A model generated the notes under the pieces. That model saw nothing but the letters and a program-made list of their open reading frames with translations. It had not been told where the DNA came from and made no database searches. A DNA stretch of 49,624 nucleotides from contig NZ_RPEN01000142.1 of the NCBI RefSeq assembly GCF_003991405.1, positions 1 through 49,624 of the forward strand, read 5' to 3'. Shown here in pieces: positions 31,746 to 39,127 of this stretch. Both the position numbers and the translations under genes were made by a program. Within the stretch, counting starts at the first letter, position 1, and every line of letters begins with the position of its first letter. Origin of the DNA: Pseudorhodobacter sp. E13. Its GTDB lineage: Bacteria; Pseudomonadota; Alphaproteobacteria; Rhodobacterales; Rhodobacteraceae.

Positions 31746-31823
31746 AATCTATTGGTACCCAAAAATTCGAATCACTGCAACACCGATTTCGGTGACAGGT
31801 ATCCTTTTGCCGTCTGAAAACAG

Positions 31824-33002
31824 ATGGAACAAGAAGCAGTCACGACCATCGAGGTCGAGGCACAGTTGAGTTGTGCGCCTTCAATCTTCGATTCTTTCGC
31901 CGGTATTGGCACGATCGAACACCAGCCACACTTCGTACCTGTAACGCGGCGCGCGCTTATGGCTGCGGTCAACACCACAAGTCGCACACTGGGCTTGCGG
32001 CCGCCTACAGTCGTTGTGCTTGACGCACTCTTGAGCTGCCTTCCCTGCAACGATCCGAAAACAGGGAATGATAGCCCAATCACGCCACTCACCCTGCTGA
32101 CCGTGTTCGCTTGCAACGACACTTTATGTTTCCGCGCGAAAGGCATAACGGACAGGCAACTTCGGCGACACCTTGAGAAACTTGAAGCCGCTAATCTAAT
32201 CCAACGGCGTGACAGCGCCAACGGCAAACGATTCCCAATTATGCGCAACGGTAAAGTCATCGGTGCGTTCGGCATCGACTTGTCGCCCCTGCTCGCACGG
32301 TCTGGCGAAATCCTTACACTGTCTCAGAAACATCGTCAGGAAGCCGACGAACTTCGAGGCATGAAAGCCTACATCCAAAAACTGCGCGGTGAATGTCTCT
32401 CCCTTTGCCTGCAAGGCGAGGCCTTAGAGTTCGTCGAAGCTGCCCGCAACTTTATGCGTCGAACCGGAGTAACTGTACTTCAGGCAAGCAGCGTCATCAG
32501 CAGACTTAAATGCATCCTGCAAAGTAAGGTAGTCGCTCCAAGCGTACCGCATTTTGAAGAGTTGGCCACGGCCAACGATCCGGAACACGAACAACGCCAA
32601 GAACAAGCACCGTCTTCTAACTCGAACAAAACGACCGCCACAGACGGACAAAATGTCCGGCACAAAGAGACTCAAAAATCATATACAAAAAAAACCTTAC
32701 CGCGCTCGATGACAGAGCTGTGGGCTTGCTTGACCGAAATCCCGGCCTTTTATCCTGACCACCCCACCACAGAACACGGCCTCCTACAGCTGCTATTTGA
32801 ATTTGGTAAGATGCTGAGAATAGACAGCGCTCTGCTGGGTAGGGCGGTGTCTTTGCTTGGCCTGGCAGAGGCGATTCAAGTGGCAGATCAAATGGCGTGC
32901 AAGATCGACCAAGTCAAAAACCCTGATAGCTACCTTTCGAGGATCCTAGCCGGTTGCACCAAGACAAGAGTTGGCCATGGCCAACTTTGCGTTGGTACAT
33001 AG
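31824..33002 (+). CDS. repC: RepC replication initiator
   Basis: A 392-residue initiator typical of repABC plasmids. The N-terminal DNA-binding part contains TPLTLLTVFACNDTLCFRAKGITDRQLRRHLEKLEAANLI; the C-terminal domain has WACLTEIPAFYPDHPTTEHGLLQLL and PDSYLSRILAGC. The origin of such plasmids lies within repC. Two parS-like palindromes occur in its coding sequence (32561 and 32970). Expression is presumably limited by the antisense RNA upstream. Confidence 0.93.
   Translation: MEQEAVTTIEVEAQLSCAPSIFDSFAGIGTIEHQPHFVPVTRRALMAAVNTTSRTLGLRPPTVVVLDALLSCLPCNDPKTGNDSPITPLTLLTVFACNDTLCFRAKGITDRQLRRHLEKLEAANLIQRRDSANGKRFPIMRNGKVIGAFGIDLSPLLARSGEILTLSQKHRQEADELRGMKAYIQKLRGECLSLCLQGEALEFVEAARNFMRRTGVTVLQASSVISRLKCILQSKVVAPSVPHFEELATANDPEHEQRQEQAPSSNSNKTTATDGQNVRHKETQKSYTKKTLPRSMTELWACLTEIPAFYPDHPTTEHGLLQLLFEFGKMLRIDSALLGRAVSLLGLAEAIQVADQMACKIDQVKNPDSYLSRILAGCTKTRVGHGQLCVGT
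32561..32576. other. parS: parS-like site 2 inside repC
   Basis: The 16-bp sequence GTTGGCCACGGCCAAC is a palindrome apart from its central pair, and matches the site-1 core at all but two positions. It lies within the repC coding sequence. Confidence 0.68.
32970..32985. other. parS: parS-like site 3 at end of repC
   Basis: A perfect 16-bp palindrome, GTTGGCCATGGCCAAC, 17 bases before the repC stop. It is the best match of the three sites. Confidence 0.75.
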
Positions 33003-33112
33003 ATTACTAACCTAAAACGCGCCGCCCTGCCGGTCTGGCGCGCTGTCGTTGCCACCTATGTCCAGTAGGAAAGTGAGAGAATGGTTGGTTTGAGGGTGGC
33101 GGGAAGTGAGAT

Positions 33113-33144
33113 CGGGAGAGTGGCTCCCGGCGCCCGTCGTGGAG
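33113..33144 (+). promoter_or_regulatory. leader hairpin A (ParB-like gene)
   Basis: The stem CGGGAG / CTCCCG with loop AGTGG is followed by GGCGCCCGTC and GGAG, nine bases before the ATG at 33153. It matches leader B at 42941 at all but three of 31 aligned positions and shares its design with leaders C, D and E. Confidence 0.7.
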
Positions 33145-33152
33145 AAGACCTG

Positions 33153-35345
33153 ATGGCCCAAGCTGCCCAGAAGATCACCCTGTCGTCCTCACGGGACATC
33201 CCCTTTGACAAGCTGGTGCTGAGCCAGTCCAACGTCCGGCGCATCAAGGCCGGTGTGTCGGTCGAGGAGTTGGCTGAGGACATCGCTCGCCGTGGTTTGT
33301 TGCAAGGCCTGAGCGTGCGGCCTGTGTTGGATGCTGATGGCATCGAGACCGGCAAGTTTGAGATCCCTGCTGGCGGTCGACGCTTTCAGGCGCTGTCGTT
33401 GCTGGTGAAGCAGAAGCGGTTGGCGAAGACGGCGCCTGTGCCTTGTGTGTTGCGTGATGTGACATCAGATATTCTGGCCGAGGACGACTCGTTGGCTGAG
33501 AACATGCAGCGCGTTGCCTTGCACCCGCTCGATCAGTTCCGCGCTTTTGTTGCTTTGAAGGAGAAGGGGCAGGGTGAGGAGGCTATCGCGGCGGCCTTCT
33601 TCGTGACGCCGCAGATCGTGAAACAGCGGTTGAAACTTGCCTCCGTGGCCCCTGCCCTACTCGAGGTCTATGCCGAGGATAGCATGACGCTGGAACAGCT
33701 CATGGCCTTCACGGTGAACCCCGATCACGCGCGTCAGGTGCAGGTCTGGGAAGCGCTGAAGAACTCCTGGAACAAGGAGCCCTTTTCCATCCGTCGCATG
33801 TTGACCGAAACCTCTGTGCGGGCCTCGGATCGGCGCGCGGTGTTTGTCGGTGTTGATGTTTATGAAGCGTCTGGTGGGGTTGTCTTGCGCGACCTCTTCC
33901 AAGGCGATGATGGCGGTTGGTTGGAGGACCCTGCCCTGCTTGACCGTTTGGTCGCGGACAAGCTGCAAGCCGAGGCGCAGTCAGTTGCTGCTGAGGGTTG
34001 GAAGTGGATCGAGGTGTCCACTGACCTACCCTACGGCTACAGCCACGGTCTGCGGCGTCTGGTTGGCGATCCCTCACCGCTGAGCGCGGATGAAGCTGCA
34101 GAGCACTCCAAGCTGCTCGCGGAGTATCGCACGCTTGAAGAGGAATATTCTGGTCAGGACGAATACCCCGAAGAGATCGATGCGCGGCTTGGTGAATTGG
34201 AAGTTGCCATGGAGGCCTTTGAGCAGCGTCCGCTGATTTTCGAAGCGGCCGAGGTTGGTCGCGCCGGGGTCTTCGTAACGATGGATCGGGATGGCAACCT
34301 AGCTGTCTATCGCGGCTATGTCCGGCCGGAGGATGAACCTCGCGAAGAGACCGTGGCCAACTTCGGCAATGAACCGTGCGCGGAAGGGCAGGGGGCTGAT
34401 GGCAGTGTCTCTGCCGATCAGCTGTCCGCTGGTCTGTCTGCGGTCACCGTCATCACTTCCGGGGGCCAACCGCTCAGTGTCGGTCTTCCCGACGATGAGG
34501 ATGATGGCACGTTGAAGCCCTTGCCAGAGCGCCTGGTGATGGAGTTGACCGCGCATCGCACACTTGCGTTGCGTGAGGCGATTGGGCGTTCGCCCAACGT
34601 CGCTTTGACGCTTCTGCTGATGAAGCTCGTCAATGGCACCTTCCGCAGTTCCGGCGCTTCGGGCAGTTGCTTGGAGGCTTCTGTGCGCACCGTCTATATG
34701 TCGGCTCAGGGGCCTGATTTGAAGGACAGCCCGGTGGCAAAAGCCGTCGACGATCGTCATGCTGCCTGGGAGGCCGATCTGCCGCTTGGCGACGATGCTG
34801 TGCTCTGGGATTATCTCTCGGCCCTCGATCAGGCCAGCCGTCTGGCTCTGCTGGCGCATTGCCTGAGCTTCGGGATCAACGCGCTGCATGAGAAGGTGAA
34901 CCCTTACGGTGCGGGCATCTCGGCCGGCGGGTTGACCCGCCGCATGGCGCAGTCCGAGATCGTGGCAAAGGCTGTCGATCTCGACATGGTCACGGCAGGC
35001 TGGGAGCCGACGACGGACAACTATCTGAACCGGGTGCCCAAGGCGCGTATCCTTGAGGCCGTGCGTGAGGCGAAGGGGGAGGGCATCGCCCAGCTGCTCG
35101 ACCATCTGAAGAAAGGTGAGATGGCCACGGAAGCGGAGCGCTTGCTCAAGGGCAGCGGTTGGTTGCCGGAGGTTCTGCGGCGCAGTGATCTTGACGCTCT
35201 GGAGGGTGATGTCGCTGCAGAAGGGCAGGGGGCTTTGAGCGAAGAAGCCTTGGGCGCTGCAGACATTGACGTCGAGATTGACTTGCCCGCCTTCCTGACG
35301 GCCGATTTGCCCGTGGCAAGCACCGCGATGATGGCAGCGGAGTGA
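33153..35345 (+). CDS. large ParB/RepB/Spo0J-like plasmid protein
   Basis: A 730-residue protein. Residues about 15-130 form a ParB N-terminal domain (SNVRRIKAGVSVEELAEDIA, IPAGGRRFQALSLL, AENMQRVALHPLDQFRAF), followed by an HTH region (AAAFFVTPQIVKQRLKLASV). The remaining 500 residues have no motif I recognise; acidic patches occur near 330-350 and at the end. Proteins of this size are common on roseobacter plasmids and are distinct from the partition RepB. The start at 33153 follows GGAG; an upstream ATG at 33081 would read through the leader hairpin. Confidence 0.85.
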   Translation: MAQAAQKITLSSSRDIPFDKLVLSQSNVRRIKAGVSVEELAEDIARRGLLQGLSVRPVLDADGIETGKFEIPAGGRRFQALSLLVKQKRLAKTAPVPCVLRDVTSDILAEDDSLAENMQRVALHPLDQFRAFVALKEKGQGEEAIAAAFFVTPQIVKQRLKLASVAPALLEVYAEDSMTLEQLMAFTVNPDHARQVQVWEALKNSWNKEPFSIRRMLTETSVRASDRRAVFVGVDVYEASGGVVLRDLFQGDDGGWLEDPALLDRLVADKLQAEAQSVAAEGWKWIEVSTDLPYGYSHGLRRLVGDPSPLSADEAAEHSKLLAEYRTLEEEYSGQDEYPEEIDARLGELEVAMEAFEQRPLIFEAAEVGRAGVFVTMDRDGNLAVYRGYVRPEDEPREETVANFGNEPCAEGQGADGSVSADQLSAGLSAVTVITSGGQPLSVGLPDDEDDGTLKPLPERLVMELTAHRTLALREAIGRSPNVALTLLLMKLVNGTFRSSGASGSCLEASVRTVYMSAQGPDLKDSPVAKAVDDRHAAWEADLPLGDDAVLWDYLSALDQASRLALLAHCLSFGINALHEKVNPYGAGISAGGLTRRMAQSEIVAKAVDLDMVTAGWEPTTDNYLNRVPKARILEAVREAKGEGIAQLLDHLKKGEMATEAERLLKGSGWLPEVLRRSDLDALEGDVAAEGQGALSEEALGAADIDVEIDLPAFLTADLPVASTAMMAAE

Positions 35346-35356
35346 TCTGAGCCTCT

Positions 35357-35378
35357 GAGGGCGGGGAAACCCGCCCTC
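35357..35378. terminator. GAAA-loop hairpin after ParB-like gene
   Basis: A 9-bp perfect stem GAGGGCGGG / CCCGCCCTC closed by GAAA. It follows the stop by 11 bases. No U-run is present. The same GGCGGG-GAAA-CCCGCC core occurs after ssb. Confidence 0.65.
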
Positions 35379-35444
35379 ATTCACCACAAATATCAACAAT
35401 ATCAATATGATGAGTGCGAATTCTCGCATTCATGATGAGGAATC

Positions 35445-35918
35445 ATGTCCGCAACCACGATAATCAACCAAGCGCCGTTGGGCGCGCTCATTCGCTACAC
35501 TGATGGCAGTCCCAAACCGCCCGCGCGCTTCACCAAAAAGCTGGCGGCGTGGGAAAGGTCCAACGGTTTTGGCCGTCTGGTAAAGAAGGAACCGCCGCGG
35601 CCTTATCCGACCTGGACGGCCCCGGCGTCCTTCACCCTGCATGAGGGCAACTTCTCCTCAGAGGGGGTCATCCTTGTCACCATCATGCGCAGCCATTCGG
35701 CTGACAGTCGGCTGGTCTTCGAGGTGGCTGAGGAACCCAAAGCTGGACAAGTGCGTGTTCTTCTGGACTTCGGTGGCAACACCGAGCTGCTGCATCTGGC
35801 GGAATCCATTACCGCGGCCGAGCTCTGGATCGCGAGGGAGGGCTATCGCAATGCGAGGATCGAGACCGTCGGTTCCGAAGATGGCGATAGGGCAGGGGAG
35901 GCGGATATTGCCGCCTGA
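35445..35918 (+). CDS. conserved-type plasmid protein, unknown function
   Basis: A 157-residue soluble protein: a basic Pro-rich N-terminal third (SPKPPARFTKKLAAWERSNGF, KKEPPRPYPTWTAP) and an alpha/beta-like remainder (VILVTIMRSHSADSRLVFEVAEEP, VRVLLDFGGNTELLHLAESI). No catalytic motif or family is recognised. GAGGAA lies just before the ATG. A dyad TGCGA-ATTC-TCGCA at 35415-35428, 17 bases before the start, could be an operator. It is flanked by the ParB-like gene and a hairpin-rich gap. Confidence 0.75.
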   Translation: MSATTIINQAPLGALIRYTDGSPKPPARFTKKLAAWERSNGFGRLVKKEPPRPYPTWTAPASFTLHEGNFSSEGVILVTIMRSHSADSRLVFEVAEEPKAGQVRVLLDFGGNTELLHLAESITAAELWIAREGYRNARIETVGSEDGDRAGEADIAA

Positions 35919-36270
35919 GCCTTCTCATAGACCAAGGGGGCCCGCCGCACGCGGGCCTCTCATCCAGCACCAACTTGTCCCGCGCATCTGCGCGGGGCAC
36001 CAAAGGCTCCATCCCCAGTAAGGCCTCGGCCAACCAAAAGCATGTCTGCAAGGCTGGCGGGGTGAGTATCAGCGGGACAATTCGGCTCCTTGTGTCAAAG
36101 TACCATCCCCCGCTTGCCAGTCCCTTCCTTGGCCCAAATCCAGTCTTCGAGATCAAGCCACAAGGGCTCGGACTACGGGGCAAGCCCGTGCCGCCAGCCG
36201 GATTCGGGGCAAGCCCGAACGCACCCGGTGATGTCAGCCCGTCTTTGGTCCTGCGGGTTCCTGTCAGCGC
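35919..36270. other. hairpin-rich noncoding stretch
   Basis: No gene is supported on either strand. Four compact hairpins are visible: GGCCCGC/GCGGGCC at 35939-35957, CCCGCGC/GCGCGGG with loop ATCT at 35979-35996, and two near-identical units, ACGGG-GCAAG-CCCGT at 36175-36189 and TCGGG-GCAAG-CCCGA at 36204-36218. The last two keep pairing while changing the closing base pair, which argues for structured RNA. Confidence 0.55.
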
Positions 36271-36300
36271 GGGGGATGGTCCCTCGCCTCCCAGCAGGAG
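36271..36300 (+). promoter_or_regulatory. leader hairpin E (54-residue gene)
   Basis: The short stem-loop AGGGA-type unit GGGGATGGTCCC (36272-36283) is followed by GGAG at 36297-36300, nine bases before the ATG at 36310. The layout matches leaders A-D: a GGGA..GG..TCCC hairpin, a spacer, then the Shine-Dalgarno. Confidence 0.5.
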
Positions 36301-36309
36301 CCAAAACAA

Positions 36310-36474
36310 ATGTCCCGCAAAGATGCACACGCCTTCGCCGCCAGCCTCGCAGCCACGCTCATGGTCTCCATCGTCGTCTTCCAGGCAGGGGATGGAACCT
36401 TCGGTGCCGTCCCCGCCGATGAAATCGACGGCGACGAGGTTCAGGTGATCGCTGAGGTCGACCCGTGGGCATGA
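36310..36474 (+). CDS. 54-residue protein, unknown function
   Basis: A short protein with a mildly hydrophobic first half (FAASLAATLMVSIVVFQAG) and an acidic second half (ADEIDGDEVQVIAEVDPWA). GGAG lies nine bases before the ATG and the leader resembles those of other genes in this module, which supports it being real. The hydrophobic part could be a signal anchor. No family is recognised. Confidence 0.6.
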   Translation: MSRKDAHAFAASLAATLMVSIVVFQAGDGTFGAVPADEIDGDEVQVIAEVDPWA

Positions 36475-36620
36475 TGCCCACGGTTTCTCCCGAGGTTCGG
36501 CATCGGGGCAGGGTCCCCGATCCGGACCGTTCGGCTTTCAGACGTCTCGGTGGCCCGGAAATCTGAGCCGACGCGGAGGTCGGCACGTCCGCCTAAGGAG
36601 CCGAACGCCCGGTGTCGGGC

Positions 36621-37715
36621 TTACGGTCCGCCCGATACGTCGAGGAAGAGTTTCACCAGGGCGACGTTGATGAAGTAGTTGTGCTTTCCAGAGCGGTGCT
36701 TTTCGACAAAGCCGTGCTCGGCCAAGGTGTCGAGATACTTCGCGGCCGTCTGCCGACTGACTTCCAGATCGTTCTGCAGATATTCGATCCGGGTGTAGGG
36801 GTGGCGAAACAGGTTGTTCAGAAGTTCCTGACTATATAACTTCGGCAAGTCATCCCGTAGCCGATGCTTCACGTCCGCCATTTGCTGTCGGATGCCGGTG
36901 ACGATCTCGACCGTGGTGGCAGAAGTCTCTGCAACGGCCTCCAGCATGTAGATGACCCAGGATTCCCAATCGCCCGTGTCGCGCACCGCCTGAAGGTGCC
37001 TGTAGTAGTCTGCTTTGTTACGGGTGATAAACCGTGACAGGTAGAGTACTGGGATGTCGAGCAACCCCGTTCTGGTCAGATAAAGTACGTTCAGGATGCG
37101 TCCGATCCGTCCGTTCCCATCCGGAAACGGGTGGATGCTTTCGAACTGATGATGGATCAAAGCCATCTTGATGAGCGGATCGAGATCGCTGAGTTCATCG
37201 TCGTTGATGAACCGTTCGAGCGCCGTCATGTGGCGGACAATTTCATGCGCATCCTGGGGGGGAACGAAGACGATCTCCCCTGTTTGCTCGTTCTTGAGGG
37301 CAGTACCCGGTGTCACTCGAAATCCATCGCTGCGGCCCTTCAGCAAGCGGAACATGTCGATGAGCGCCGAATTTGGGATGAGGCCGCCGGTTTCGCCCAA
37401 GCGTGCGTATCCAAGACGCAAGGCGTCGCGATAAAGAGCCACTTCTTTGGCCGCCGGGGACTGCGGATCGTCAGGGAAAACATCCGCCTGAAACAGTTCA
37501 TCCTGCGTTGTGACGATGTTTTCTACTTCCGACGAAGCTTTGGCTTCCTGAAGAGCCAGCGTGTCGATCAGGATGCCTTGGTTCGGAATGGTCTTGGCCT
37601 GACCCTTCAGATCCGCAAGCGCGCGGCTGGCGCGAGCGAGCGCCTTCAGGACCGGAACGGTTTCGATCTCGGCCGGGGGTGGCAGGGCGGGAATGGCATA
37701 GGTCGGCTTTAACAT
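36621..37715 (-). CDS. Fic-domain protein with N-terminal inhibitory motif
   Basis: A 364-residue Fic protein. The catalytic motif HPFPDGNGRIGR is at residues 195-206, so it should transfer AMP (or another nucleotide part) to target proteins. The inhibitory motif SSEVEN at 61-66 fits the [S/T]xxxE[G/N] rule, making it a self-inhibited class with the inhibitory helix N-terminal. A C-terminal winged HTH (YLQNDLEVSRQTAAKYLDTLAEHGFV) suggests self-regulation at the palindrome upstream. Stand-alone Fic-HTH proteins are frequent on plasmids; no separate antitoxin was seen. Confidence 0.9.
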   Translation of the reverse strand: MLKPTYAIPALPPPAEIETVPVLKALARASRALADLKGQAKTIPNQGILIDTLALQEAKASSEVENIVTTQDELFQADVFPDDPQSPAAKEVALYRDALRLGYARLGETGGLIPNSALIDMFRLLKGRSDGFRVTPGTALKNEQTGEIVFVPPQDAHEIVRHMTALERFINDDELSDLDPLIKMALIHHQFESIHPFPDGNGRIGRILNVLYLTRTGLLDIPVLYLSRFITRNKADYYRHLQAVRDTGDWESWVIYMLEAVAETSATTVEIVTGIRQQMADVKHRLRDDLPKLYSQELLNNLFRHPYTRIEYLQNDLEVSRQTAAKYLDTLAEHGFVEKHRSGKHNYFINVALVKLFLDVSGGP

Positions 37716-37728
37716 GTGCTCCGCGTCG

Positions 37729-37755
37729 TGTTAAGAAATCGTCGTTTTTCTAACA
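37729..37755. promoter_or_regulatory. palindromic operator upstream of fic
   Basis: An imperfect dyad, TGTTAAGAAA then a 7-base centre then TTTTCTAACA, lies 13 bases before the fic start. It is a good candidate site for the HTH of the Fic protein. Confidence 0.65.
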
Positions 37756-37834
37756 TGATCGAACAGTCGTGTCAGCAAAAACCGGTTTCCTTAACTTGGG
37801 CTATGCTTCGCCCGGGCGGGGTCACCCAACTCCG

Positions 37835-38152
37835 TCAGACCGCCAGAGCGCTCGGGTCCTTGCCGGCGTTGATGTGGTCTGCGAACCACTGCGGTTTCCG
37901 GCCCCGGCCCGACCAGGTGAGGGCCGCGTTCTCAGGGTGCCTATACTTCGCGAGGGCCGGCGCACGGGTGGCTTTCACCTCAATACCGATCAGTTCGGCG
38001 AGGGAGTAGCCCATCTCCTTGGCGATGGCTTCCAGCTTGGTGCGGGCTTCGGCCTTATGACGGTCCTCATAGGTGGAAATCGCCTTGGCGAGGTCCTTCT
38101 GCAATTGCCGCAGTGCCTTGAGCGACATCGCCTCGAGATTGAAATCAGCCAT
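37835..38152 (-). CDS. H-NS/HvrA-family nucleoid protein
   Basis: A 105-residue protein. The N-terminal coiled-coil (LEAMSLKALRQLQKDLAKAISTYEDRHKAEARTKLEAIAKEMG) drives dimerisation, and the C-terminal DNA-binding motif is ENAALTWSGRGRKPQWF, the AT-hook-like core of the family. Plasmid-borne H-NS proteins silence A+T-rich foreign genes and reduce the cost of carrying a plasmid. It is on the strand opposite to ssb and next to fic. Confidence 0.92.
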   Translation of the reverse strand: MADFNLEAMSLKALRQLQKDLAKAISTYEDRHKAEARTKLEAIAKEMGYSLAELIGIEVKATRAPALAKYRHPENAALTWSGRGRKPQWFADHINAGKDPSALAV

Positions 38153-38553
38153 TGGGCCCTCGTGTCCTGAATGATGCGTCCGGGATAGCCGTCAGGCTGC
38201 AACATCGCAACTCCCACGGAGGACGCCGCGATAGGGCAGGGGGATGAGGTTGGCTTGAGCTGCCGGGTCGGCGGTTTCACAACTGCTTCAACCCGGTTGC
38301 CTTGGTGAGGAAGGCCGAGTTCTGCGAGAGCCCCAGGCCGCTCCTATCCCCGGTGCCATCCCTTCGACTGACAATCCCCTAAGCCTGTTCGGCCTCTGGC
38401 GCGCAACCCCGCGTCAGTCCGGGCCGTGTTGGCTAGCGTTTCTGAGGAAACGCGTCACCTGCCCGCTCCACCCCGGCCCTCTGGAGGTTTCCGGTCGCCG
38501 TTCCGTCTCCCGTGCACGCCTCAGCCGACAGGCTTTTTCCGGGTCTTGTCGAA
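38153..38553. other. gene-free stretch upstream of ssb
   Basis: About 400 bases with no supported gene on either strand. It should hold the divergent promoters of the H-NS gene and ssb. No clear palindrome or operator was identified apart from the ssb leader that begins at 38554. Confidence 0.5.
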
Positions 38554-38584
38554 GGGACGGTCCCAGGGACAGGAAACACAGGAG
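38554..38584 (+). promoter_or_regulatory. leader hairpin D (ssb)
   Basis: GGGACGGTCCC (38554-38564) forms a tight hairpin and is followed by GGAG at 38581-38584, six bases before the ssb ATG. The layout matches leaders A-C and E. Confidence 0.55.
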
Positions 38585-38590
38585 CTTAGC

Positions 38591-38995
38591 ATGCAGAACA
38601 TCGTCATCCTCGCCGGCAACATCGGTCAAAAGCCCGAAGTGCGCTCGACCCAAAGTGGCACGAAGATCACCAACTTCACCCTGGCCACCTCGCGGCCGCG
38701 CCTCTCGGAAGGTCGCGTGATGCGCGACGAGAATGGCTACCGGGTCATGGACACCGAATGGCACCGCATCACCTGCTTCAACGGTCTCGGCAAGACCGTC
38801 GCAGAGCACTGCGAAAAGGGCATGAAGGTTCTCGTCCACGGGCGCATCCACTACACCAAGTGGACCGACGCCACCGGCACTGACCGCTACGGCTGCGAGA
38901 TCATCGCCGAGAAGGTCGACTTCCTGAGCCGCCCGAAGTCGGCCGAAAACGAAAACCCCGAGCTGGTCGATCGAGACGACGAGATCCCGTTCTGA
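38591..38995 (+). CDS. ssb: single-stranded DNA-binding protein
   Basis: A 134-residue SSB with an OB fold (NIVILAGNIGQKPEVRSTQSG, VMDTEWHRITCFNGLGKTVAEHCEKGMKVLVHGRIHY) and the acidic tip DDEIPF that recruits repair and replication partners. The linker is much shorter than in chromosomal SSB, as is common on plasmids. The start at 38591 follows GGAG; a longer frame upstream runs through the leader and is not supported. Confidence 0.95.
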   Translation: MQNIVILAGNIGQKPEVRSTQSGTKITNFTLATSRPRLSEGRVMRDENGYRVMDTEWHRITCFNGLGKTVAEHCEKGMKVLVHGRIHYTKWTDATGTDRYGCEIIAEKVDFLSRPKSAENENPELVDRDDEIPF

Positions 38996-39019
38996 AAAGA
39001 ACGGGGTCTCCCCCTCGGG

Positions 39020-39041
39020 CCCGGCGGGGAAACCCGCCGGG
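39020..39041. terminator. GAAA-loop hairpin after ssb
   Basis: A 9-bp perfect stem CCCGGCGGG / CCCGCCGGG closed by GAAA, 25 bases after the ssb stop. It shares the GGCGGG-GAAA-CCCGCC core with the hairpin at 35357 and has no U-run. Confidence 0.65.
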
Positions 39042-39127
39042 TTCTGGGCTTCCCTCCGGTCGAATGCCCCTCCCGTCCAATCGTTCATTTCGATAGCTGG
39101 GCCGCCCCAGAAATCGAAGGATGGAAA

